Assembly (NCBI RefSeq): GCF_011397635.1
Contig: NC_064773.1
Span: 29,459,449-29,523,448 of the forward strand
Direction of reading: 5' to 3'
DNA: 64,000 nt
Origin: Epinephelus fuscoguttatus
Lineage: Eukaryota > Chordata > Actinopteri > Perciformes > Serranidae
Below, piece after piece: positions 57,346 to 64,000 of this stretch. The position numbers were made by a program, and so were the translations under genes. Under the pieces are notes generated by a model that saw nothing but the letters and a program-made list of their open reading frames with translations, ran no database searches and was not told where the DNA came from. Each line of letters begins with the position of its first letter. Position 1 is the first letter of the stretch.

Positions 57346-57959
57346 AAGACTTAAAATGTTTTTTTGTGGAGGCTTTATTGTCTTCACAAAGTTTCATATC
57401 TGTGAAATAAAAATCAATAAAAGCTTTGTTTCCACTGAGGGAAATGGTTTTCAGCTGAAAAAAATCGACAGGAGGTCTGTGTTGCTGAGATGTGTAGTTA
57501 CATTTCTGGGGAAGTGCACTTCAGGCTATGGTGTGGGGTACACGCAAGGCCTACGCCAGGGGGCTCATTGTTGTGTAACATGACAATGAGCCCCACTGTT
57601 GCACTGGGAACACACACACTGCGCACCCAGTTTATTTCCACTCAATCCCACACACACCATCCTGCTGCTGTAAATATGTACTAGAACACTAGAGTTAATC
57701 TGCACCTGAAAAGAGTTTCCAACTAAGGCACTAGTTCGATCTACAGCGACCAGCTGTTCAAGGAAATTACTGAGCATTTAAAGTCACATACAAGTAAGGG
57801 AAGTCAGAGTATTGAGAGACGGAGTAACACATCATTGGTTTGGGTCTTTCTAATGGAGGTTTGTTGACAATGAGAAACAAAACAATTCCAGCCTTATCCT
57901 TCAAAGGGACATTTTCGATTGTTTTGAGGTGGGGTTATATAAGGTACTTATAGTCAATA

Positions 57960-58293
57960 GTAGATGGCAGTTCACATGCCTCCAGTTTGGAGAAGCAGGC
58001 TGGGGTCCAACATGGAAGCCAGGCTAAGTACTGCTGTGGACGGGGTCAGCAATAAAATGTATTTTAGCCACCTAGAAAAGTCCCACCTAAATATATCAAA
58101 ATCAGTTTAAGTGTACACTATATAGACAGCATTTTCATTGCTTCACCTTTTTGTTAGACAGAGCTTTCCATCAGGGAAGTGAAGTCATTATATCACTGTC
58201 TTCAAAGCCAGACTCCACTGAGAAAACAGCAGTAAAACAGTAATTAAATATTGCTTAACACAGGAGCTACTGGTCTACCACTGCCTCAATCAG

Positions 58294-58336
<43 letters not shown>

Positions 58337-58770
58337 CATGCGTGCGTGCGTGCATGTGTGTGTGTATTACTCTGTGACTTTGGCATTTAAAGTGGTTAGC
58401 TGGATTCCCCAAAGTCTCACAATAACACAAACTTACTAACTGATTGTGGCAGCTGGAGACCAGCAGCCCCTGTGGTCAGCGGGCCATAATTACTGTTTTT
58501 GCCAATGAAGTGTGGTGGCTTTGAAGACAGCATAGATGTGGAACCAAACAGCTTCCCTAATGGAATGGGCTGTCTGACAGAAAGGTAATGGGGTGAAAAT
58601 TCTGTCAATATATTGTATATTTAATCTGTTACAGATTTTTAGGTAGGACTTTTTTACATGACTAAAATATGTTTCATTGCTGACCCAGTCCACGGCAGTA
58701 CATTGCTTAGCTTCTGTGTCAGACTCCAGCCTGCTTCTCCAAACTGGGGGCGTGTCGACCGCCTTCCAAT
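57960..58770. mobile_element. Foldback element in GLIPR1 intron 3
   Basis: The arm beginning CCAGTTTGGAGAAGCAGGCT (about 57979) is matched in reverse complement by the stretch ending CTCCAAACTGG near 58747. The match extends about 280 bases inward through CTGTCTTCAAAGCCA on both sides. The loop contains the TG/GC-rich microsatellite at 58297-58365. Arm identity is moderate, so the element is old. Confidence 0.82.
58297..58365. repeat. (TG)n / (TGCG)n microsatellite
   Basis: TG run followed by TGCGTGCG variants, in the loop of the foldback element. Confidence 0.93.
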
Positions 58771-58967
58771 GGAGGTAATACACTGACTATGGATAAATAC
58801 CTCATACAAGCCCACTTGCAATTTCTACATTTGAACATTTTCAGGGAAAAAAAAGTGAGGAGATAAGAGGGTGGAAATTTGTGAGCAAAGATAATGCCAG
58901 AATGAACCAACACTTTCTACCTTCAAAATGGAAAAGTGATTTATCTTGGATGACGGTTGCTTTGCAG

Positions 58968-59053
58968 GGGGAATGTGAATGGAGGGCGACCATATAACTA
59001 TGAAGGGGCAGTCTGCTCTAAATGCAAAGGCACCTGTGTTGAGAATCTCTGCC
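58968..59053 (+). CDS. glipr1: GLIPR1-like, coding exon 4 (Cys-rich hinge)
   Basis: It starts after GGTTGCTTTGCAG and ends TGCC/GTGAGT. It encodes GNVNGGRPYNYEGAVCSKCK and GTCVENLC, the end of CAP2 and the Cys-rich hinge. Confidence 0.9.
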
Positions 59054-59224
59054 GTGAGTCTACTTTTTGTTGATGCAAAAAAATAGAGCTTCTCTGTGTT
59101 GTAAGCATTGCTACTGACACTGACTTTAATAGACTACTTGAAAACCTGAGAAATAAATGTAAACATTTAACCCTAAAAACACTCAATAAGCATTTCAACC
59201 ATTTCTGTCTTAATGTCTTTACAG

Positions 59225-59251
59225 GTAGCCAAGAACGAGATTCACAGAAAA
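59225..59251 (+). CDS. glipr1: GLIPR1-like, coding exon 5 (27-bp microexon)
   Basis: It is bounded by TGTCTTTACAG and GTAGGT and encodes about RSQERDSQK. The 27-base length keeps the phase, so skipping it would not break the frame. Slightly less certain than the others because of its size. Confidence 0.78.
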
Positions 59252-59466
59252 GTAGGTGATGGCATATGAACTGGAAAAATACAGTTTGAAGCAGAGATCC
59301 AATCCAGCTGGGTTTAAAATAACCCACGTTGGTTAGAAAGAACTGCTGTTTAAAACATAGTGTTAGTGAATAAATTTCTAACACATAGTACAGGATAAAT
59401 CACACTTAAAGCTGTGGTAGGTGCAAAAACGGAAACCACTCTGTCTGACTTAATCTGTGTTTCCAG

Positions 59467-59621
59467 GTTACAACTGGACCCCAGACTGGGACCCTGCCCT
59501 GGCTACCGGTGGCTCCAACTATGTGACTATTTTGGTGGTCCGACCTATTGCCCTAATCTTCACTTTCATCACAGCATATGCAATCCGCCACTTTTATCCT
59601 GATGTCTTCTGCTATGAATAG
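59467..59621 (+). CDS. glipr1: GLIPR1-like, coding exon 6 (C-terminal membrane segment)
   Basis: It starts after CTGTGTTTCCAG and ends at TAG (59619-59621). It encodes YNWTPDWDPALATGGSN followed by the hydrophobic VTILVVRPIALIFTFITAYA and a short polar tail. The hydrophobic stretch is a likely membrane anchor as proposed for GLIPR1 proteins. Confidence 0.9.
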
Positions 59622-59765
59622 ACCACTGTGGTGACCTGACAGATAGCCAATGCTGAAATGAAGATGCGAGTTTAATTAAACCTGTCTATAGACAGCTTTT
59701 ATGCACCATCAGAGCTGTAGATAAACTGTCAAAAAGCACATGTATTTTACCCTCTAGCTTCTTTA

Positions 59766-59779
59766 TATGTATATATATA

Positions 59780-59829
<50 letters not shown>

Positions 59830-59890
59830 CATATGTGTGTGTGTGTATATAAATATATATATATATGTATATACCTATACACACACACAG

Positions 59891-59954
<64 letters not shown>

Positions 59955-59955
59955 C
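59766..59955. repeat. Compound (TG)n/(TA)n/(GATA)n microsatellite in the GLIPR1 3-prime region
   Basis: Alternating TA, TG, TA and CA runs lead into 16 or so GATA units ending at 59954. It probably lies in the 3-prime untranslated region. Confidence 0.95.
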
Positions 59956-60092
59956 CTCTTTTCTTTGTCAAATGACACTTCAAGCTTCAGATTTTCAAGG
60001 TAGAAATGTAGGACTTTCACTCTGGAAATATCTCTAAATACTTCAGTTTGTTTCTGTATGCTGTCAGACATGTCCACATTAAAAAAAATCAA

Positions 60093-60099
60093 AGAATAA
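60093..60099 (+). terminator. glipr1: Candidate AATAAA polyadenylation signal of the GLIPR1-like gene
   Basis: AATAAA about 470 bases after the stop, beyond the compound microsatellite. No earlier canonical signal was seen on this strand. Confidence 0.4.
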
Positions 60100-60769
60100 A
60101 AACATTTGCCTACACTTTTAATGTATAAGGGACACTGGTAATTGATTTTACACTTCTTCTGAATATAATTTAATTAATTGTATTTCCATAATGTTGCATG
60201 TATTTTATAACACCTTACTCTGAAAACAAAACATAGCCACACATCTTTCCACTAACTTTGCTAAGTCTATCGCTAACTCCCCCATCAGCTATATCTGGGT
60301 CATTTGAAGGCATTATTCAGTGTAACACATATTAATGTCAGTATAGATGCAATACAGTTTTAGCATTAGCTGATGTGACCATGGAGATTATAGTGACTGC
60401 CAGCTTGCCCGCAGTTCCTTCTGCTACATTACTAAATGTACTGACAAGCTATAGCTGGGTAATTATCTCGCCAACATTGCAAACAGGTATGATAAGCATG
60501 AGTAACATGACAGCTGCCAGCAGCAGAATTGTAAGCGACTTTTAATTAAATTGAAATAGTGGTTATCTGGATTCTGGGATAGCACTCACCACCAAGGGTG
60601 GTCCTGGAAAATCTTAAAAGTGAGGGCCATACAGCCCTTATTCTTGACCCTCAACTCAACACTCTGAGAATCGGGACAGCACTAGTACTTCGCGGGAGCA
60701 CGGAGTGTTTGTGTCAAAGTGTTTGGGGGAATGAATAAGCAACATAATTTAATATATTGGCCTATCTTT

Positions 60770-60960
60770 TCTTTTAAAGTGATAGTTCGGGTTTTTGGAC
60801 ATGAAGTTGTGTGAAACGCTGACCATCTGTAGCTCTGATGTGACGGTGTCACTACTGTCAATGAGCCTCCTGCTCTGAGAAATCGCCCATAGCTTACCAG
60901 AGAAAAAGTAGGCTAGTTCTGAAGATATAAGGGGGACACGTAACCAAGCGCTGATCAGAT
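60770..60960. mobile_element. One end of a TTTAAAGTGATAGTTCGG-type DNA transposon
   Basis: CTTTTAAAGTGATAGTTCGGG followed by ATGAAGTTGTGTGA is a terminus common in fish MITEs. The other end was not found, so it is a fragment. Confidence 0.5.
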
Positions 60961-61597
60961 GGCTGTCACGGTTGGAGGAGCACCTGGTCCACAGTTCGGG
61001 GAACAACTAGAGAGGAGCAAGTCGGTGGAACACGCACAACGGCCGCCGGACGACAGGAATTGTCACCGCACAGGGGGAAAAAGTCCGCCCGCACACCACA
61101 GTGGTCAAGGAGACGCACGGTGCGAGAGGGGGAAGCCTTGGGTGACAGTGGAAGGGTGGGGATGCGTTCCACCCTTCCTCCAGATAAGTACCCCTCTATT
61201 TCTCTACTTTGAAGATATGGAATACGACCTTGGGCATCCCGCCATCAGTTAGCTATTTGCTTAGACACATCCAGTAGTTTTGGATGGAGCTTTGTATTGA
61301 GTTACGGTGGAATTAATTTTTTCCTTATTCGCCCAGCTGTGTTGGCTTTGTTTGCTGTCTTGATTTTCTATTGTTATTTATCCCTTCCCCACCAAGATTT
61401 ACTGGTTCTGCCTCACAAAACCTAATGCAACTGAAGACTGATCGGTTGATCGCCCTGACGGTTCCTTGTGTTTCCTTTTTTTGTTAAAGCTACCAGCGGC
61501 CAGCGGTATTGAGGCCTGCTGTCCAGAGGCTCAACAGCAGCTATCATCTGGAACCCAAACGGACTGTGGGCTCTTTTAAATGGACTTTTAAGATTCT
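60961..61597. other. No gene supported
   Basis: Open frames on both strands (for example 60959-61252) lack recognisable domains and overlap each other. Not called. Confidence 0.4.
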
Positions 61598-61920
61598 TAT
61601 TCATTCATTCATTCATTCATCTTCTAACCGCTTCATCCTCTTGAGGGTCGCGGGGGGGGGCTGGAGCCTATCCCAGCTGACATCGGGCGAGAGGCAGGGT
61701 ACACCCTGGACAGGTCGCCAGACTATCGCAGGGCTGACACATAGAGACAAACAACCATTCACACTCACATTCACACCTATGGACAATTTAGAGTTACCAA
61801 TTAACCTAGTCCCCAATCTGCATGTCTTTGGACTGTGGGAGGAAGCCGGAGTGCCCGAAGAGAACCCACGCTGACACGGGGAGAACATGCGAGAGTGCTA
61901 ACCACACCACCGTGCCTCCC
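61598..61920 (-). repeat. RTE/Expander-like LINE 3-prime region
   Basis: An ATTC run (61598-61620) is followed by CTTCTAACCGCTTCATCCTC and GGGGCTGGAGCCTATCCCAG, then GACTGTGGGAGGAAGCCGGA and CACGGGGAGAACATGC. This is the well-known fish repeat ascribed to RTE-type (Expander) LINEs. On the minus strand it ends in the ATTC-type tail. Confidence 0.75.
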
Positions 61921-62334
61921 CAAGATTCTTATTGACTTTTGTTAAAAAAAAATAATGTTTTTAGAGTAAATCCTCTCTGGGTTATGTTGTTTGCTGTGGT
62001 CGCCCCCCAACAGAAAATTGTGGTTTTGCACCCTGTCACGGTCACTCCACTCTGTGACATTGTTAGTTTTTGTATGAGCTTCTATACACGGTCATTTCTG
62101 ATAAAAATAAACATCTGTTATTCCCACAGCAGGGAAATTTGTGGTGTTCCAGCAGCAAAGGGTCCAGGTTGAAAAATGCCGTGGACACCATTTTATGCTT
62201 CATTGATGCTATGAAAGTTTAATATAATCCATCTGTTATCAACATGACTATAAGTCACACTCCACACCTGATTCCATCCACCTCCCCACACCCTTGCACC
62301 CAGCATTGTAGTCCAGGTGGAGGCGGGGGTAACT

Positions 62335-62645
62335 AAGATAACCGATGGAAAAAAAATTTTTCACGGACCATTTATTGAGTTACTGAGTTATTACAGACAC
62401 CGCTAACGGCTAACAGCTAACAGTTAGCCCAGCTAATCTACGATAACCATGTTATTAATTACAAAACGTGCACACAGAAATAGTAATGTTTGTTCAGTCA
62501 TTGTGTTTATAGACTTTACAAACATCAGATTAGTCTAAACTGTGATATAATGACGTGAAAAATGTGATATATATACATATATATATAGCTAAACTCTGCT
62601 GGTTTTCTATTCGGAAGTATATGTAAACAACAAGGCGATTCTATT
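62335..62645 (-). repeat. Dispersed repeat family, copy C
   Basis: It reads in reverse orientation the same segments as 44200-44450: TTTTTCACGGACC, ACAGACACCGCTAACGGCTA, GTGTTTATAGACTTTACAAAC and TTCGGAAGTATATGTAAACAAC. It lacks the part with the Rex3 target. Confidence 0.75.
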
Positions 62646-63640
62646 TATTTATACTGCTACAGCCTCAGGGGGCGTGTTTGTACCAGGGATAGCTCCGTTA
62701 CGTAACGCGGCTATGATTTAAGGCCTGCCCACTAAATCCAGAACACAGAAACCTAGAAACACAGTTTGTGAAGCCTAGCTCCACAATTCAATTGTAAATG
62801 GTTGAAAGGCTTTTATACACATTTTGAGGAATACTTTTATGACCTATTTAATGTGTTTAGAAGAAAATAGCAGAATTTGCTTTACACAGACTTTAATGAG
62901 AGATGTGAGAAATGTATTTGATTTATATGAGCAGTGTATTGCTCTACTGATGCCAGATAAAGTCAATTTTAGTGGAATACTACAAATTACAAGAAAAATC
63001 CCTGGAAAAGAGGGTTGTAAAATTGAGTTTTGGAGAAAGTGATGAGATCTCATTTGGAAATTAGACAGTATGATGATTTATCTGATTTATTCTGTACTGT
63101 ACGTGCAGATTGGTTTTTTGATGACCCTGGATTTGTGGCTTGGATTTGATGTTTTGCTGGACTTTGATGGTGAGCTGGTCCTATTGATGAAGAATCCTGA
63201 CAGAGACCCGAAAACAATGTGACCAGCTGCTTTGGATCTCATTTTACAGGATTGATACAGTGGATTTGCAAAAAATTGCCAGATAAGAAATAATCATCAT
63301 ACATCAATTTATACTTCCCGGGTAGAGAGACATTTAAATCAAACAGACACTAAGGACATTTTATTTTATTTTATTTCATTTTATTTTGATTGCTAAGAGC
63401 TTGTGTTTCTTTACATTTTGTTTTTTGTTTTTTTCTTTTTAGATCTGTTAAACTGAATGAAAGTGTTGGTTGCACTGTAATAAACCTGTTGTTCTTTAAG
63501 CATTCGACCTGTTGCGAGTCATATTTACTCCTCAGAACCTAAGTAATTAAAGTAGCATCGTTACCTACATTGAATACAGGTGCCACACTCAGATAGCTGG
63601 AAGATTTGATATTCTGCAAATCTCACGGATTGTCTTCATA
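62646..63640. other. No gene supported
   Basis: A 72-codon plus-strand frame (62824-63042, MRNTFMTYLMCLEEN) is open but not recognised. A TTTTATTTTATTTT run lies near 63358. Confidence 0.4.
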
Positions 63641-63734
63641 GGAGTCCCTCTAAGCATAAATCCATATCCCAAATTATGATAGCTTACTGTTAGTAGCCTC
63701 GACCTCCAGTCTGTCAACGGTATAATCAATACCC

Positions 63735-64000
63735 AGCAACTCTCTTCCATTCATTTTGGGCATGCCCTAGGATAAGACAATTTTGGGACAAGACGTGTAA
63801 TAAAACCATACACCCAGAGCCGTAGCTGGCAATATTTAGTGTGGTCCAAAGAGATCTGGGTCTCTCCTGAGCGCAGACCTGTGCTTTGGCCTTTTCATCA
63901 TTGCTAGCAAAACGTCTCTTTCTGTACAACCGGAAGTCTAACCTGCCCCTTCTGTCTGGCCGCTGAGTCAATGATGTCTTTGCTTACTTTAAGTTGGGAA
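63735..64000 (+). pseudogene. L1-type LINE ORF2, C-terminal fragment (runs off the window)
   Basis: Plus-strand frames give FHSFWACPRIRQFWDKT and, shifted, LAFSSLLAKRLFLYNRKSNL. Both resemble the zinc-knuckle-like and terminal parts of fish L1 ORF2 proteins (CP..FW and the SLLARR..L..WK pattern). Stops and shifts make it non-functional. Confidence 0.55.

Larger units (their letters stand above)
51006..59621 (+). other. glipr1: GLIPR1-like gene locus (six coding exons)
   Basis: Exons 51006-51176, 55962-56207, 56357-56475, 58968-59053, 59225-59251 and 59467-59621 join in frame through GT-AG introns to 804 bp, 267 residues, close to the 266 of human GLIPR1. The product has a signal peptide (about 1-22), a CAP domain with His73, Glu97 and His136 of the cavity, CAP1 signature GHYTQVVWASS (135-145) and CAP2-like LFVCNYATAGN (171-181), a Cys-rich hinge (about 190-207), and a C-terminal hydrophobic segment (about 235-256). 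That fits a secretory-pathway or cell-surface CAP protein of the GLIPR1 branch. CAP proteins have proposed roles in sterol or lipid binding and immune or tumour settings; no activity is proven by this sequence. Introns carry L2, hAT and foldback elements; the exons are intact. Confidence 0.9.

Noticed and set aside
59747..60092. Tyr-Ile-Ser-rich frames on the minus strand
   Set aside because: They are translations of GATA, TA and TG microsatellite tracts.

Overview
This is a gene-poor, repeat-saturated piece of a ray-finned fish genome, probably a percomorph teleost. The evidence is two intron-containing vertebrate genes with teleost-like coding sequence and a typical fish transposon load: Rex3, Gmr1-like Ty3/Gypsy, L2-type and L1-type LINEs, PIF/Harbinger, Kolobok, hAT-like elements, tRNA-derived SINEs and many (TG)n, (TA)n, (GA)n and (GATA)n arrays. 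No bacterial-style operons, rRNA or CRISPR arrays are present.

Two host genes can be rebuilt with consistent splice sites and phases. An NXPE-family gene (NXPE3-like) lies on the minus strand, 43421 down to 21808. It has six coding exons totalling 1653 bp (550 residues), including a 71-bp exon at 33386-33456 isolated between introns of 6.4 and 10.8 kb. A GLIPR1-type CAP-domain gene lies on the plus strand, 51006 to 59621, with six coding exons (804 bp, 267 residues), a signal peptide and a C-terminal membrane segment. The two genes point away from each other. A decayed copy of NXPE exon 2 and its flanks lies between them at about 47.5-47.8 kb.

Layout. 0-2 kb: long-inverted-repeat DNA transposon with a broken THAP domain and a nested foldback MITE. 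2.1-7.8 kb: decayed minus-strand gene combining a SWIM zinc finger and a YqaJ-type exonuclease domain, split by a 4078-bp insertion with an exact 8-bp target duplication. 7.9-9.5 kb: Harbinger-like fragment and a broken Gypsy gag. 10.5-11.8 and 18.4-19.9 kb: two copies of one PIF/Harbinger family. 11.8-18.4 kb: no gene, scattered MITEs and minisatellite-like DNA. 21.8-43.4 kb: the NXPE gene, whose introns hold a Harbinger element interrupted by a Gmr1-like Gypsy element, a complete-ended Kolobok element (TTAA duplications), an L1-type ORF1, an L2/Rex-type LINE split by an 869-bp palindrome, and a hAT-like element carrying Rex3. 44-51 kb: repeats and relics. 51-59.6 kb: GLIPR1-like gene with an L2 LINE split by a palindromic insert and a 0.8-kb foldback element in its introns. 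59.6-64 kb: microsatellites and LINE/DNA-transposon tails, ending in an L1-type ORF2 fragment.

The most notable items are the Gmr1-like retrotransposon (integrase before reverse transcriptase, with a SCAN-like gag stretch), the SWIM/YqaJ relic, the large near-perfect palindromes, and the datable nested insertions. Family assignments come from reading motifs by eye; no database search was run.
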